Assembly: GCF_015101885.1 (NCBI RefSeq)
Contig: NZ_CP062941.1
Coordinates: 4,774,001-4,838,000 of the forward strand
Length of the DNA: 64,000 bases
Reading direction: 5' to 3'
DNA from: Massilia litorea
GTDB lineage: Bacteria; Pseudomonadota; Gammaproteobacteria; Burkholderiales; Burkholderiaceae_D
This document shows positions 9,667-19,483 of the stretch, piece after piece. The first letter of the stretch is position 1, and every line of letters begins with the position of its first letter. A model generated the notes under the pieces. It searched no databases, was not told the DNA's origin, and worked only from the letters and a program-made list of their open reading frames with translations. Made by a program: the position numbers and the translations under genes.

Positions 9667-9951
9667 ATGCGTACTTACATCGTCCTTTCGGCAGTGCTAC
9701 TGCTGAGCGCCTGCGCCACTCCGCAGGAACGGGCGGCGCGCAAACAGGCGGAAATGGCGGAGATGATCGCCATCTACGGACCGGCCTGCGACCGGCTCGG
9801 CTATGCCCAGCAATCCGACCAATGGCGCAACTGCATCATCAGCCTGAGCGCCAAGGATGAGATGCAGCGTTACGGCAACGGCTATCCCGGATATGGTCCG
9901 GGCTGGGGCGGACGCTACTGGGGCGGCGGATTCTGGGGGCGCGGCTGGTAA
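9667..9951 (+). CDS. Small lipoprotein with Gly/Tyr/Trp-rich tail
   Basis: A 94-residue secreted protein. It has a lipoprotein signal (YIVLSAVLLLSACA, lipobox Cys 18), a charged stretch, a middle with two Cys (PACDRLGY, RNCIISL), and a C-terminal tail made almost only of Gly, Tyr, Trp and Arg. AAAGGAG lies 6 nt before the ATG, so the start is well supported. It is divergent from the acylase gene. The middle part resembles small uncharacterised betaproteobacterial lipoproteins. No function can be assigned. Confidence 0.8.
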   Translation: MRTYIVLSAVLLLSACATPQERAARKQAEMAEMIAIYGPACDRLGYAQQSDQWRNCIISLSAKDEMQRYGNGYPGYGPGWGGRYWGGGFWGRGW

Positions 9952-10013
9952 GCAGCAGGATCATCCTGGGCGCCTGACCCGGCACCCGGAACGCCAAGGT
10001 AAGGTATGCCTTC

Positions 10014-10769
10014 CTACGCCTGATACAGCGGCGCCGGCGACAGCGCCAGCAGGCGCCGCGCGCACTCGGCTTTCGTGACCGCCTCGCGCGTGGCCAGCAT
10101 GCGCTCGACCAGGCGCTGGGCATGCGCGACCAGGTGCGGATGGCGCACGTCCGGCGGGTGCAGCGACAGGCGCATCAGCGGCCCGCCTGCCAGGCAGCGC
10201 GCGGCCGCACTCGCCAGGACCGGCGACACGGCCCTCCCCGTCCGGTTCCTCGCCGTGTACACGAGCGAAGGCGCGAACACCGAGCGGCCCTGGCGCAGCA
10301 GGTGAAAGCGCGTAAACGTGGTCGTGTACGAAAACGCGAACTCCGGCAGCACACGCCAGGCGGCCTCCCCGAGCAGCCAGGCCGGCGGCACGAAGCCGGC
10401 GACCGGCCAGTCGCGCTGGCGGAACCATTCGAGGCCGAGCGCGATCCGCTCGCGCGCCTCCTCGGCGGCCAGCGCCGCGAACTCGCCTTCGCGCTGGGTG
10501 TAGACGCCGCGCAGGAAACGCTGGCGCAAGCCATCCGCCCTGCGCGCGGTGTCGAGGTGGGTATAGCCGTGCAGCGCAAGCTCATCGCCGCGCTCCAGCG
10601 CCGCATCGAGCCCACGGCGCATCGCGTGCTCGTCCTCGACACGGTCGTGGTAGCGCGGCACGACCAGCCAGGTCAGGCGCATCTCGGCGACGCTGCGCAT
10701 GGCCCGCGCCAGGCGCGCGCACTCCTCCCAGGTGCCGGGCGCGACATCGTGGATCGACACGCACAGCAT
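10014..10769 (-). CDS. DUF2334-type polysaccharide deacetylase-like protein
   Basis: A 251-residue protein beginning MLCVSIHDVAPGTW, with HGYTH and a late SLHPPD motif, typical of the DUF2334 branch of NodB/polysaccharide deacetylase-like metal enzymes. Asp in SIHD and the His residues of HGYTH would bind the metal. The chosen ATG has GAGGA upstream and begins right at the conserved core. A GTG at 10811 also has a good site and would overlap the preceding glycosyltransferase gene by 14 bp. The coupling to a glycosyltransferase suggests joint work on a cell-surface glycan or glycolipid, which is an inference. Confidence 0.85.
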   Translation of the reverse strand: MLCVSIHDVAPGTWEECARLARAMRSVAEMRLTWLVVPRYHDRVEDEHAMRRGLDAALERGDELALHGYTHLDTARRADGLRQRFLRGVYTQREGEFAALAAEEARERIALGLEWFRQRDWPVAGFVPPAWLLGEAAWRVLPEFAFSYTTTFTRFHLLRQGRSVFAPSLVYTARNRTGRAVSPVLASAAARCLAGGPLMRLSLHPPDVRHPHLVAHAQRLVERMLATREAVTKAECARRLLALSPAPLYQA

Positions 10770-10797
10770 GGGTGCTTCCTCGGCCGGCAGACGGCGT

Positions 10798-11934
10798 TCA
10801 ATCGGTGACACAGATGCTCCTCGCTCCGGGTTCGTCCTGCCCGCGTGTGCCGAGCACGGCGTGGTAGCGCCGCATCACCTGCGGCAGGATCTGGTTCCAG
10901 TCGTAACACTCCGCCGCCTTGCGCCGCGCGTTGGCCCCCATCGTTCCCAGGTCGCGCGCATAGGCGGCTTCGATGGCGCCGGCCAGGCTGTCGACGCAGT
11001 TCGGCTCGGCCAGCAGGCCCGTGTGCTCGTCCACCAGCTCGGCCACGCCGCCGCCGCTGGTGGCCACGACCGGCAGGCCGCAGGCCATCGCTTCCAGCAC
11101 GATCAGGCCGAAGGTTTCGCGGTCGCCCGGATGGACCAGCACGTCGCAGCTGGCCAGCAGGCGCGCCAGGTGGCGCTGGTTGCGCTTGAAGGGAACATAG
11201 GTGATCTGCGGGTAGCGCGGCAGTTCGAGTCCGCCGCCGATCATCAGCAAATGATACGGCCGGCCGAGTTTGCGCACTGCGTCGATCAGCAGCGGCAGTT
11301 TCTTCTCCGCCGTGAATCGCCCCGCATACACCAGCAGGCGCGCATTGTCGGGCAGGCGCAGGTGCGCGCGCAGGGTCTCGACCCGGCGCGCCGGATGGAA
11401 GACGCTGCTGTCGATGCCGAGCGGCTGGTGGCAGGCGTCCGGCACGCCCATCGCGTGCAGCTGCTCGACCATGACGCGGCTGGGCGCGAGCACGAGGTCG
11501 AACTGGCGGTATAAATGGGACAGGTATTTGCAGGTGACGCCCTCCGCAGTGTGGCCGAAGCGCGGCCCCACCAGGCGCGGCAGGTCGGAATGGTAGAAGG
11601 CGATCGCCGGCACGCCGAGGCGACGACGCAGTTGCAAGGCGGCCCAGGCGCTGTGGCCGGCATCGCCGGCTTCGATCAGGTCGGGTTTCGCCTGGCGCAG
11701 CAGGCGTGCGGGCGCGCGTACCGAGGTCGGCATGCGGAAGCCGTTGATGCCGGGTAGCGCAAAGGCCGGCACGCGCACCAGCGCCGGCGCATCGCCGCCG
11801 CTGTCGACGTTCGGGCTGAGGATGGTGTGCCGGACGCGGCTGTTCCGCGCCAGCCAGCGTGCCTTGGCGTTCAGGTAGGTGCTCACGCCGTTGCCTTCGG
11901 CAGCGTAGAACATCGTGATGTCGACTAGGTGCAT
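10798..11934 (-). CDS. GT4-type glycosyltransferase (family 1)
   Basis: A 378-residue GT-B fold glycosyltransferase. The N-terminal half carries the Gly-rich acceptor loop (YAAEGNGVSTYLNAK). The C-terminal half has LLVYAGRFTAEKKLPLLIDA and the E-x7-E nucleotide-sugar motif (DRETFGLIVLEAMACGLPVV). It resembles glycosyltransferases that use UDP- or GDP-sugars and a lipid acceptor (MgtA/SqdX-like), but donor and acceptor are not determined. The ATG at 11934 lacks a strong ribosome site, but conservation starts there. Next gene downstream is the deacetylase-like protein, only 28 bp away or overlapping. Confidence 0.87.
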   Translation of the reverse strand: MHLVDITMFYAAEGNGVSTYLNAKARWLARNSRVRHTILSPNVDSGGDAPALVRVPAFALPGINGFRMPTSVRAPARLLRQAKPDLIEAGDAGHSAWAALQLRRRLGVPAIAFYHSDLPRLVGPRFGHTAEGVTCKYLSHLYRQFDLVLAPSRVMVEQLHAMGVPDACHQPLGIDSSVFHPARRVETLRAHLRLPDNARLLVYAGRFTAEKKLPLLIDAVRKLGRPYHLLMIGGGLELPRYPQITYVPFKRNQRHLARLLASCDVLVHPGDRETFGLIVLEAMACGLPVVATSGGGVAELVDEHTGLLAEPNCVDSLAGAIEAAYARDLGTMGANARRKAAECYDWNQILPQVMRRYHAVLGTRGQDEPGARSICVTD

Positions 11935-12041
11935 GCTCGCAGGTCCGCTTGGATTCAGCCCACGATAGCAGCGGACTTTCGATCTGGATTGCGCGCACGC
12001 AAACGCCACTGGCGCCGCTGCTTAGTGGGATTTGTTCAAGA

Positions 12042-12632
12042 TTATGCGCTGCGGCGGTCGAGCATGGCGCGCGCTATCGTGCCGGCGTCGACATACTCGA
12101 GCTCGCCGCCCACGGGAACGCCGCGCGCGAGGCGGCTGACCTTCAACCCGCGCGCCTTCAGCATTTCGCTGATGTAGTGCGCGGTCGCTTCGCCTTCGTT
12201 CGTGAAATTGGTCGCCAACACCACTTCGACGACGACGCCGTCCGCCGCGCGGCCGACGAGTTTGTCGAGGTGCAGGTCCTTCGGCCCGATGCCGTCCAGC
12301 GGCGACAGGCGCCCCATCAGCACGAAGTACAAGCCCTTGTAGGTCAAGGTCTGCTCGATCATGATCTGGTCGGCCGGGGTTTCGACGATGCACAGCAGCG
12401 AGCGGTCGCGCGCATCGTCGGCGCACATCTCGCAGACCTCCGTGTCGGCGAAGGTATTGCACATGGCGCAGTGGTGCACCGAGTCGACCGCCTGGTAGAG
12501 CGCGCGCGACAGCATCGCCGCCCCTTCGCGGTCGTGCTGCAGCAGGTGGAAGGCCATGCGCTGGGCGGACTTGGGACCGATGCCCGGCAGGCGGCGCAGC
12601 GCCTCGGTCAGGAAGTCGAGGGATTTGGACAC
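12042..12632 (-). CDS. recR: Recombination mediator RecR
   Basis: A 196-residue protein of normal RecR length. It has an N-terminal helix-hairpin-helix ([20 protein letters not shown]), the four-Cys zinc finger (CAMC...CEMC) at about 57-72, and a Toprim domain ([15 protein letters not shown]). RecR works with RecF/RecO to load RecA at gaps. It lies at the end of the dnaX-ybaB-yciI-recR run, 1 bp after the yciI-like stop, so it is almost certainly cotranscribed with dnaX as in many proteobacteria. Confidence 0.97.
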   Translation of the reverse strand: MSKSLDFLTEALRRLPGIGPKSAQRMAFHLLQHDREGAAMLSRALYQAVDSVHHCAMCNTFADTEVCEMCADDARDRSLLCIVETPADQIMIEQTLTYKGLYFVLMGRLSPLDGIGPKDLHLDKLVGRAADGVVVEVVLATNFTNEGEATAHYISEMLKARGLKVSRLARGVPVGGELEYVDAGTIARAMLDRRSA

Positions 12633-12633
12633 G

Positions 12634-12924
12634 CTAGACCCCGCGCCAGGCGTCGAAGGCCTCGGCCGTCATGGTCGGGGTGAATTCGGTGATCTCGTAG
12701 CGCGCCAGGTCGGCCAGCGCGAACGGGTCTTCGCTCAGGATCCGCTCCAGCGCCCCGCGGCTGGGCGCGCGCGCGAGGATGATGCCGCCGTCGCGCGGCA
12801 CCCTGGCGCCGGACATCAGAAAGATGCCGGCCGCGTACTGCCCCGCCAGCCACTCGCGATGCGCGGCCAGGCGCGCATCGATCTTGGCGAGCGGCGCGGT
12901 ATAGGTGAGCGAGACAATAAACAT
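12634..12924 (-). CDS. YciI family protein
   Basis: A 96-residue YciI-like protein with the alpha/beta ferredoxin-like fold pattern. It starts FIVSLTY, has the family's conserved His ([26 protein letters not shown]) and ends with the [19 protein letters not shown] segment. YciI members are small homodimers of unclear function, perhaps enzymes. Here it is inserted between ybaB and recR, which are adjacent in most genomes. Spacing to ybaB is 10 bp. Confidence 0.9.
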   Translation of the reverse strand: MFIVSLTYTAPLAKIDARLAAHREWLAGQYAAGIFLMSGARVPRDGGIILARAPSRGALERILSEDPFALADLARYEITEFTPTMTAEAFDAWRGV

Positions 12925-12934
12925 CAGGCCGCGA

Positions 12935-13264
12935 TCAGAACGGCATCTTGAAGCCGGGCGGCAGGCCAGGCATGCCGGCGGTCAGGCCGCTCATCTTTTC
13001 GGCGGAGGTCGCTTCGGCCTTGCGCACGGCGTCGTTGAAGGCGGCGGCGACCAGGTCTTCCAGCATGTCCTTGTCGTCGGCCAGCAGCGACGGATCGATC
13101 TGTACGCGCTTGACGTCGTTCTTGCAGGTCATCGTGACCTTCACCAGGCCGGCGCCCGACTGGCCTTCGACTTCGATGAGGGCCAGCTGCTCTTGCGCCT
13201 TCTTCATGTTGTCCTGCATGGCTTGCGCCTGTTTCATCAAGCCTGCGAGCTGGTTTTTCATCAT
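12935..13264 (-). CDS. ybaB: Nucleoid-associated protein YbaB/EbfC
   Basis: A 109-residue YbaB/EbfC family protein, normal length. It has the coiled-coil N-terminus ([19 protein letters not shown]), the central strand region ([15 protein letters not shown]) and the Met/Pro-rich end ([17 protein letters not shown]). It binds DNA as a dimer and is usually encoded between dnaX and recR, as here. Two adjacent ATGs exist (13264 and 13261); GGAGAA lies 8 nt before the first. Confidence 0.96.
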   Translation of the reverse strand: MMKNQLAGLMKQAQAMQDNMKKAQEQLALIEVEGQSGAGLVKVTMTCKNDVKRVQIDPSLLADDKDMLEDLVAAAFNDAVRKAEATSAEKMSGLTAGMPGLPPGFKMPF

Positions 13265-13301
13265 GGTGTGGTTCTCCAGTAAATCGATTGAAAGTGGGTG
13301 T

Positions 13302-15449
13302 TCAGACCGGCGGACGCACCGAGCCGGGCACGACAAAGGCGCCCAGCACGCGTTCCATCTCCTGCACGAAGGGATCGCCGGCGACGATGGCTTCGGCCAG
13401 GCGCTGGCGTTCTTCGCGCGCGGCCTTGGCTTCGGCGCTGGCCGTGTACCAGACCGGACCGATCTCGGTCTCGACCGTGATGCGCTTGCCGGCAAAAATC
13501 TCCTGCAAGGCCGCCTGCAGCTTTTCGCTGTTGCCGCTGGCGCGCAGGGTGTCGACCGGCACGCGCAGGCGGAACAGGGCCGAACCCGCATCGGCATGGC
13601 AGTCGATCAGTTCGGTCTGCAGGGCCAGCTGCTGCGACACGCCGCGCAGCGGCAGCGTGGCGGCCAGCGCCGGCCAGTTACCGTCCCAGTCGAGCGCCGG
13701 CACCGGCGTGACCACGTATTCGTGCGGTGCTTTGGCTGGCGCGCGGCTGCTTGCCGGCGCGCTGACCGGTGCAGCGACGGCAGCGGCTTCGTTGGCGACG
13801 GCGGTGTCGTCGGAAAATTCGGTGACCCAGGATGGCGGTCCATCGTCGTCGCGCTCGGCCTGCTGCTGGCCCTGTGCCTGCGGACGGGCAATAGCCTGCG
13901 GCTGCTGCGGCTGAGCTCCAGCCCACGGCGGGGGCGGTGCAGCCGGACGCGTGGCCTGCGCCGCCGGCGCGGACGGCGCCGGGCCGGCGCCAGGCTGGCC
14001 GCCGGCAGGAGCGACGTTGATCGGACGCGCCGTTGCTGCCGGAGCCGAAGGCGCCGCAGGTGCTGCATCGGCGCCCGGGCGCTTGGCCGGCGCACGCTGG
14101 CCGGAGGCGGCACGGGCCGCTTCCAGCGCGGCATTGATCGCGGCGCGCGCCGAATTCATGGCGGGTGCCGGATTGGCCGGCGCCGGGCTGGCTGGTGCAG
14201 CCGGACGCTGAGGCGCTGCGGCCGGGGTGGCTGCGGTGGCTGCCGCAGCGGCCGGGCTGGCACCAGCCGCCGACGCGGCACGCGCCGCCGGTGCCGCCGC
14301 CCGTGGCGCGGCCGCGGCAGCCGGCGCAGCAATGCGCTCGGCCCCGCCCTGCCCCGGCCGGAAGGCCAGCATGCGCAGCAGGGTCATGGTGAAACCGGCG
14401 TACTCGTCCGGCGCGAGGCCGATTTCGTTCCGGCCGTGCACGGCGATCTGGTAGAACAGCTGCACTTCCTGCGGATCGAAGGCCTCGGCCAGGCGCAGGA
14501 TGTCGGCGAGTTCGGGCAAATCCTGCGGCACCGCGGCCGGCACCGACTGCGCCAGCGCGATCCGGTGCAGCAAGGTGCCGAGGTCCTGCAGCGCACCGTT
14601 GTACGACAGGCTGCGGCTGGCCATCTCGTCGGCCACGGCCAGCAGGTCGGCGCCGTTCTCGTTCGCCAGGGCATCGAGCAGGCGCACCAGGTAGGACTGG
14701 TCGAGCGCGCCGAGCATGCCCTGCACGGCTTCCAGCGTCACGGCGCCGGCGGCATAGGCAATCGCCTGGTCGGTCAGCGAGAGCGCATCGCGCATCGAGC
14801 CGTGCGCGCCTTGCGCCAGCAGGCGCAGCGCCGGCTGTTCGAAGTTCACGCCTTCCTGGCCCAAAATGTTTTCCAGGTGGCCGACGATGTGGCCCGGCGG
14901 CATCTGCTTCAGGTTGAACTGCAGGCAGCGCGACAGCACCGTGACCGGGATCTTTTGCGGGTCGGTGGTGGCGAGGATGAACTTGACGTGCTCGGGCGGT
15001 TCCTCGAGCGTTTTCAGCATCGAGTTGAACGCGTGATTGGTCAGCATGTGCACCTCGTCGATCATGTAGACCTTGAAGCGTGCATTGCTCGGTGCGTAGA
15101 CGGCCTGCTCGAGCAGCTGGGCCATCTCGTCGACGCCGCGGTTGGAGGCGGCGTCCATCTCTATATAGTCGACGAAGCGGCCGGCGTCGATCGCGCGGCA
15201 GGCTTCGCACACTCCGCAAGGCTGGGCCGTGATGCCGCCCGTGCCGTCAGGGCCGGTGCAGTTGAGCGACTTGGCAAGGATACGCGAGAGCGTCGTCTTG
15301 CCGACGCCGCGGGTGCCCGTGAACAGGTAGGCGTGGTGCAGGCGGCCCGTGTCGAGCGCATGGGTGAGCGCGCGCACGACGTGCTCCTGGCCGACCAGCG
15401 TTTCGAAGTTCTTGGGGCGGTATTTGCGGGCGAGGACTTGATAGGACAT
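13302..15449 (-). CDS. dnaX: DNA polymerase III subunit gamma/tau
   Basis: A 715-residue clamp-loader ATPase. Walker A (GTRGVGKT) is at about 45-52, the zinc-binding Cys cluster (CGVCEAC) follows, then DEVH as Walker B and sensor 1 around LATTDPQK. Residues about 370-560 are an Ala/Pro-rich linker of low complexity. The C-terminal part is the tau-specific domain that binds the polymerase alpha subunit. No slippery A-run like that of E. coli dnaX was seen, so a programmed frameshift giving gamma is not evident. The SRP RNA gene lies 150 bp upstream on the same strand. Confidence 0.96.
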   Translation of the reverse strand: MSYQVLARKYRPKNFETLVGQEHVVRALTHALDTGRLHHAYLFTGTRGVGKTTLSRILAKSLNCTGPDGTGGITAQPCGVCEACRAIDAGRFVDYIEMDAASNRGVDEMAQLLEQAVYAPSNARFKVYMIDEVHMLTNHAFNSMLKTLEEPPEHVKFILATTDPQKIPVTVLSRCLQFNLKQMPPGHIVGHLENILGQEGVNFEQPALRLLAQGAHGSMRDALSLTDQAIAYAAGAVTLEAVQGMLGALDQSYLVRLLDALANENGADLLAVADEMASRSLSYNGALQDLGTLLHRIALAQSVPAAVPQDLPELADILRLAEAFDPQEVQLFYQIAVHGRNEIGLAPDEYAGFTMTLLRMLAFRPGQGGAERIAAPAAAAAPRAAAPAARAASAAGASPAAAAATAATPAAAPQRPAAPASPAPANPAPAMNSARAAINAALEAARAASGQRAPAKRPGADAAPAAPSAPAATARPINVAPAGGQPGAGPAPSAPAAQATRPAAPPPPWAGAQPQQPQAIARPQAQGQQQAERDDDGPPSWVTEFSDDTAVANEAAAVAAPVSAPASSRAPAKAPHEYVVTPVPALDWDGNWPALAATLPLRGVSQQLALQTELIDCHADAGSALFRLRVPVDTLRASGNSEKLQAALQEIFAGKRITVETEIGPVWYTASAEAKAAREERQRLAEAIVAGDPFVQEMERVLGAFVVPGSVRPPV

Positions 15450-15600
15450 ACCGCGATTTTACCGCAGTTGGGCCTCGGCGCGAACAATCAAGGAAGAGGT
15501 CCACTCATGCCAGGCAGACATGGCCACGCGGCAGGCGTGCAGCGGCAGCAACAGAACAGCAAGGGAATGGAGAGAGATGAAACGGAAGAGAAACGAAGGA

Positions 15601-15696
15601 GGCGAGCCTGATCTGCGGCACTTGCGGTGAACGGCTTTGGCTGCTTCGTTCCCGACCTGACCAGGTAAACCATGCCACAATGCGCAGGGGCCCGCC
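15601..15696 (-). ncRNA. ffs: Signal recognition particle RNA (4.5S, small bacterial type)
   Basis: The minus strand carries the invariant SRP core: GGTCAGGTCGGGAACGAAGC and then AGCCAAAGCC (15631-15658), including the GNAR-type apical loop region and the asymmetric internal loop that binds Ffh. The ends pair: GGCGGGCC at 15689-15696 with GGCTCGCC at 15601-15608, continued by CTGCG/CGCAG. This gives a closed hairpin of about 96 nt. It sits directly upstream of dnaX. Ends are taken from the terminal stem and may be off by a few bases. Confidence 0.95.
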
Positions 15697-15703
15697 AGCG
15701 GCC

Positions 15704-15709
15704 ATTATA
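15704..15709 (-). promoter_or_regulatory. -10 box of the SRP RNA gene
   Basis: A perfect TATAAT on the minus strand lies 7 nt before the inferred first base of the SRP RNA. No good TTGACA was found at the right distance, so the -35 is unclear. Confidence 0.7.
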
Positions 15710-15749
15710 ACCGACCCCGCGCGTTTTGGGGCCGGTCTTTGCAACTGCC

Positions 15750-16436
15750 TCAGCGCCCCTGTTTCAGCAGCGCCAGCAGGGCATGCGCGCCGGGCTCGGA
15801 CGATGCCGGATTCTGCCCGGTAACGAGCAAGCCGTCGGTGACCACATACGGTTCCCAATCCCCTGCCTTGCTGTACTGGCCACCGTTTTTCACCAGCATG
15901 TCCTCCACCAGGAAGGGCACGATCTCGGTCAGGCCGACGGCGGCCTCTTCCGTATTAGTAAAACCGGTGACGCGCTTGCCCTTCACCAGCGGCGCGCCAT
16001 CCGGACCTTTCACGCGGCCCAGCACGCCCGGCGCGTGGCAGACGGCGGCGACCGGCTTGCCGCTGGCGGCCATCGTTTCGATCAGGCGGATCGAATCGGC
16101 ATCCTGTGCCAGGTCCCACAGCGGACCGTGGCCGCCGGGATAGAAAACGGCATCAAAACTCTCTGCCGATACGCCGGACAGTTTCACGGTGGTCGCCAGC
16201 GCCTTTTGTGCGGCAGGATCGCCGCGGAAACGGCGGGTCGCCTCGGTCTGCGCATCCGGTTCGTCGCTCTTCGGGTCGAGCGGCGGCTGGCCGCCCTGCG
16301 GCGAAGCCAGGGTCAGGGTCGCACCGGCGTCCTTGAATACATAATAGGGAGCGGCGAACTCTTCCAGCCAGAAGCCGGTTTTCTTGCCGGTGTCGCCGAG
16401 GCGGTCGTGCGAGGTCAGCACCATCAGGATATTCAT
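15750..16436 (-). CDS. DJ-1/PfpI family type 1 glutamine amidotransferase-like protein
   Basis: A 228-residue protein with the DJ-1/PfpI fold of the Hsp31/HchA-like branch. The nucleophile elbow is AAVCHAPG (Cys about 134), the conserved Glu region is GFWLEEFAAPYY, and FYPGGHGPLWD precedes the Cys. Relatives act as chaperones or as glyoxalase III / deglycase-type enzymes; the exact role is unknown. AAGGAGG 4 nt upstream fixes the start at 16436. It lies between ffs and ubiD with its own spacing. Confidence 0.9.
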   Translation of the reverse strand: MNILMVLTSHDRLGDTGKKTGFWLEEFAAPYYVFKDAGATLTLASPQGGQPPLDPKSDEPDAQTEATRRFRGDPAAQKALATTVKLSGVSAESFDAVFYPGGHGPLWDLAQDADSIRLIETMAASGKPVAAVCHAPGVLGRVKGPDGAPLVKGKRVTGFTNTEEAAVGLTEIVPFLVEDMLVKNGGQYSKAGDWEPYVVTDGLLVTGQNPASSEPGAHALLALLKQGR

Positions 16437-16543
16437 CGAGCCTCCTTGAGCGTTCATGATCAAAGGTCGAGTCTACCCGGACGGCGTCCCGCGCGACGCA
16501 CGCAAGGCGCTCTCGTTACAAGCCCCGCCTTACAGTCCCCGCC

Positions 16544-18043
16544 TTACAGTCCCAATTCCTGCCAGATCGCATCCACCCGCGTCTTGATCTCCGGTGACAT
16601 CACGATCGGCGTGCCCCACTCCCGGTTCGTCTCCCCCGGCCATTTATTGGTGGCATCAATACCCATCTTGCTGCCGAGGCCGCTGATCGGCGAGGCGAAG
16701 TCGAGGTAATCGATGGGCGTGTTATCGACCAGTACCGTGTCGCGCGTCGGATCGACCCGGGTCGTGATCGCCCAGATGACCTCTTTCCAGTCGCGCACGT
16801 CGACATCTTCGTCGACCACGACGATGAACTTCGTATACATGAACTGGCGCAGGAAACTCCAGACCCCGAACATGACGCGCTTGGCGTGCCCGGCGTACTG
16901 CTTCTTCATCTGCACCACGGCCATGCGGTAGCTGCAGCCTTCCGGCGGCAGATAAAAGTCCGTGATTTCGCTGAACTGTTTTTGCAGCAGCGGAATGAAG
17001 ACCTCGTTCAGCGCCACGCCCAGCACGGCCGGCTCGTCAGGCGGTTTGCCCGTATAGGTCGAGTGGTAGATCGGGTCGCGCCGCATCGTGATGCGGTCGA
17101 TCGTGAACACCGGAAAACTGTCCTGCTCGTTGTAATAGCCGGTATGGTCGCCGTACGGCCCCTCCAGCGCATGCTCGAAGCCCGACGGGTGGTTCGCATC
17201 CGGATAGATATGGCCTTCCAGTACGATCTCGGCCGAGGCCGGCACGCGCAGTTCGCTGCCGATGGCTTTCGTCAGCGTCGTACGCTGGCCGCGCAGCAGG
17301 CCCGCAAACTGGTATTCCGACAGGCTGTCCGGCACCGGCGTGACCGCGCCGAGGATGGTGGCCGGGTCGGCGCCCAGGGCGACGGCCACCGGATACGGCT
17401 GGCCCGGATTGGCGATCGCATGTTCGCGGAAGTCGAGCGCGCCGCCGCGGTGGGCCAGCCAGCGCATGATGACCTTGTTCGGCCCCAGTACCTGCTGGCG
17501 GTAGATGCCCAGGTTCTGCCGTTTCTTGTTCGGACCTTTCGTGATCACCAGACCCCAGGTGATCAGGGGCGCGATGTCGCCCGGCCAGCAATGCTGGATC
17601 GGCAGGCGAGCCAGGTCGACGTCATTCCCTTCCCAGACGATTTCCTGGCACGGGGCGCCCTTCACTTCCTTCGGCGCCATGTCCCAGACTGCCTTGACGA
17701 GGGAGCCGAGGCCCATGATGTCCCTGAAGCCGCGCGGCGGCTCGGGTTCCTTCAGGCGCGCCAGTACGTGGCCGATGCGGCGCAGTTCGCTGACGTCGTC
17801 CGCGCCCATGCCGAGGGCAACGCGCTGCGGCGTGCCGAACAGGTTGGCCAGCACCGGAATCGTATGCGCTACGCCGCCCGGCCCGGTCGGTTTTTCGAAC
17901 AAAAGGGCCGGTCCGCCGGCGCGCAGCACGCGATCGGCCACTTCCGTCATCTCGAGATGGGTCGAAACCGGCATAGTTACGCGCTTTAGATCACCATTTA
18001 GTTGCAGTTGGGACATAAAATCCCGAAGATCTGAATATTTCAT
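16544..18043 (-). CDS. ubiD: 4-hydroxy-3-polyprenylbenzoate decarboxylase UbiD
   Basis: A 499-residue prenylated-FMN-dependent decarboxylase, normal family length, for ubiquinone synthesis. The N-terminus MKYSDLRDF matches E. coli UbiD. The conserved NLGIYRQQV and the [11 protein letters not shown] segment near the active site (with the catalytic Glu) are present, as is the late [17 protein letters not shown] stretch. ATG 18043 is chosen from this match, although no clear ribosome site precedes it; ATG 18016 is an alternative. The 3' flank holds a short direct repeat (CCCCGCCTTACAGT twice) that includes the stop codon. Confidence 0.97.
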   Translation of the reverse strand: MKYSDLRDFMSQLQLNGDLKRVTMPVSTHLEMTEVADRVLRAGGPALLFEKPTGPGGVAHTIPVLANLFGTPQRVALGMGADDVSELRRIGHVLARLKEPEPPRGFRDIMGLGSLVKAVWDMAPKEVKGAPCQEIVWEGNDVDLARLPIQHCWPGDIAPLITWGLVITKGPNKKRQNLGIYRQQVLGPNKVIMRWLAHRGGALDFREHAIANPGQPYPVAVALGADPATILGAVTPVPDSLSEYQFAGLLRGQRTTLTKAIGSELRVPASAEIVLEGHIYPDANHPSGFEHALEGPYGDHTGYYNEQDSFPVFTIDRITMRRDPIYHSTYTGKPPDEPAVLGVALNEVFIPLLQKQFSEITDFYLPPEGCSYRMAVVQMKKQYAGHAKRVMFGVWSFLRQFMYTKFIVVVDEDVDVRDWKEVIWAITTRVDPTRDTVLVDNTPIDYLDFASPISGLGSKMGIDATNKWPGETNREWGTPIVMSPEIKTRVDAIWQELGL

Positions 18044-18176
18044 CAAGTTTTGCTTGTTTTTTCGATTGCTTGCGGTTAATCAAATTGCGCCGCCAAGTGT
18101 TTGATTTGGCAAGGTATTGCTGAGCTGTGGCTAGAAAAGTCAGATCTAAAAGTTATAAGGCGCGTTCGTGCTAGTA

Positions 18177-18205
18177 TTGACTTGGTATAAACGACCTCCT
18201 ACAAT
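18177..18205 (+). promoter_or_regulatory. Strong sigma-70-type promoter for the lytic transglycosylase
   Basis: TTGACT at 18177-18182, a 17-bp spacer, and TACAAT at 18200-18205. This places transcription start near 18212, about 305 nt before the start codon at 18517. Such near-consensus spacing is rare in this GC-rich window. Confidence 0.7.
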
Positions 18206-18211
18206 CGCACC

Positions 18212-18516
18212 TACTTGATGAGACGGCCATTTAAAAAGCAGATTGTAGCCGCTTCTCATAACTTCACGGGGTCGGGGCCCCAACGACATTTTTAAGGAGT
18301 GTTTCCACCAGGCGTCTGCCTGAACCCCCGAGACAGTTGTTGAGCCACTGGACCGCACCCGCCCTGGGACAACGGCCAGCTGAAGCAAAGCAATGACGGC
18401 GTTTTGGTCTTCCGCACTGGAAGCCCTGACGATTTTTCTGATGCACGGCATTGGTACCTCCGTAGCGCTCCATGCGCCGCGACGGGATCCTTTTCGCCGC
18501 GACAAAGGGGACTTCG
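18212..18516 (+). other. Long structured 5' leader, no gene seen
   Basis: Between the promoter and the transglycosylase start there is no convincing reading frame on either strand. The leader can form several hairpins: CAGGC/GCCTG with a 4-nt loop near 18310, an outer GTTGT...ACAAC pairing, and CTTCC/GGAAG with a 5-nt loop near 18412. I compared it by eye with c-di-GMP and c-di-AMP riboswitch cores and found no match. It may be a regulatory RNA element or simply a long untranslated region. Confidence 0.45.
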
Positions 18517-19416
18517 ATGATCAATCGTTTGTTCGGTTCGAGCGCAAAGCTCGTCCAATTGGCCAGCCAGCCAGTCACGTTTTCACAAGTGGCAAAAACG
18601 GCGCGTGGTTTGTTGACCACAATGCAGCACACCCTGACCGTGTTCGGTCTCTCGGCAGTGGCAGTACTGACCCTGCTCTACACGAACCCGGATGCAGCAA
18701 AAAAAGTTTCGGAACTGCTGCATTCTGAAACCGTCGCCGCCGCACCTGCTGGTGCAACCGTCGCGACCGCCACCCCAGCGCCGGCCAAGGAGGCCGCACT
18801 GGACGCAACGCAAGACCGGGCCGAGCTCAAAGTCCTCGCCAACAGCAAGCAGCAGCAGAACGTCACCTCCTGGCTCGCCAAGCGCTACCGGGTGGCCGGC
18901 GACGCGGCCAACATGCTCGTTTCGACGGCCTACACGACGGCCCATGAGATGAAGCTCGATCCCCTGCTGATCCTGGCCGTGATGGTCATCGAATCGGGCC
19001 TGAACCCGTTCGCGGAAAGCCCGATGGGCGCCAAGGGCCTGATGCAGGTGATGGCCAAGGTCCACCACGACAAGTTCGAGGAAGTCGGCGGCGCCGAGGC
19101 GGCCCTGGATCCGGTCGCCAATATCCGTGTCGGCGCGCAGATCCTGAAGGACTACGTGAAGCGCACGGGTTCGGTCGAAGGCGGCCTGAAGACCTATGTC
19201 GGCGCGGCCGACATGGAGGACGACTCGGGTTATGGCGCCAAGGTGCTGGCCGAATACAAGCGACTGAAAATGGTTGCAGGTGGCAAGAAGGTCCCGACGG
19301 TGACCCCACCGGCACCGACGCAGATGGTCGTCAAGGCGGCGCCTGCCGCGCCGGCGGCCCCGAAAGCCGCGGAACCGGCTGCGGAGCCGAAAACGGAGGC
19401 GCTGGCGACGCTGTAA
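18517..19416 (+). CDS. Membrane-anchored lytic transglycosylase (SLT domain)
   Basis: A 299-residue protein. A hydrophobic segment at about 43-60 (LTVFGLSAVAVLTLLY) anchors it. An Ala-rich linker leads to an SLT domain with catalytic Glu in VMVIESGLNPFAES, then GAKGLMQVM and the late NIRVGAQILKDYV. It should cleave peptidoglycan glycan strands to 1,6-anhydro ends in the periplasm. The C-terminus is an Ala/Pro-rich tail. AGGGG lies 8 nt before the ATG at 18517. It is a single-gene unit with its own promoter and terminator. Confidence 0.9.
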   Translation: MINRLFGSSAKLVQLASQPVTFSQVAKTARGLLTTMQHTLTVFGLSAVAVLTLLYTNPDAAKKVSELLHSETVAAAPAGATVATATPAPAKEAALDATQDRAELKVLANSKQQQNVTSWLAKRYRVAGDAANMLVSTAYTTAHEMKLDPLLILAVMVIESGLNPFAESPMGAKGLMQVMAKVHHDKFEEVGGAEAALDPVANIRVGAQILKDYVKRTGSVEGGLKTYVGAADMEDDSGYGAKVLAEYKRLKMVAGGKKVPTVTPPAPTQMVVKAAPAAPAAPKAAEPAAEPKTEALATL

Positions 19417-19439
19417 GGTGAAGCTCGTACGCTCCTCAC

Positions 19440-19463
19440 GCCACCGCTTGCGGTGGCTTTTTT
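19440..19463 (+). terminator. Intrinsic terminator after the transglycosylase
   Basis: GCCACCGC-TT-GCGGTGGC followed by six T; an 8-bp perfect stem 24 bp after the stop codon. Confidence 0.9.
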
Positions 19464-19483
19464 ATTGATGAGTCGGGACGATC

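Noticed and set aside
13302..15449. Programmed frameshift in dnaX
   Set aside because: No A-rich slippery heptamer was found in the frame.
18146..18632. Minus-strand reading frames in the transglycosylase leader
   Set aside because: They cross the promoter and start region, lack ribosome sites, and encode no recognisable protein.
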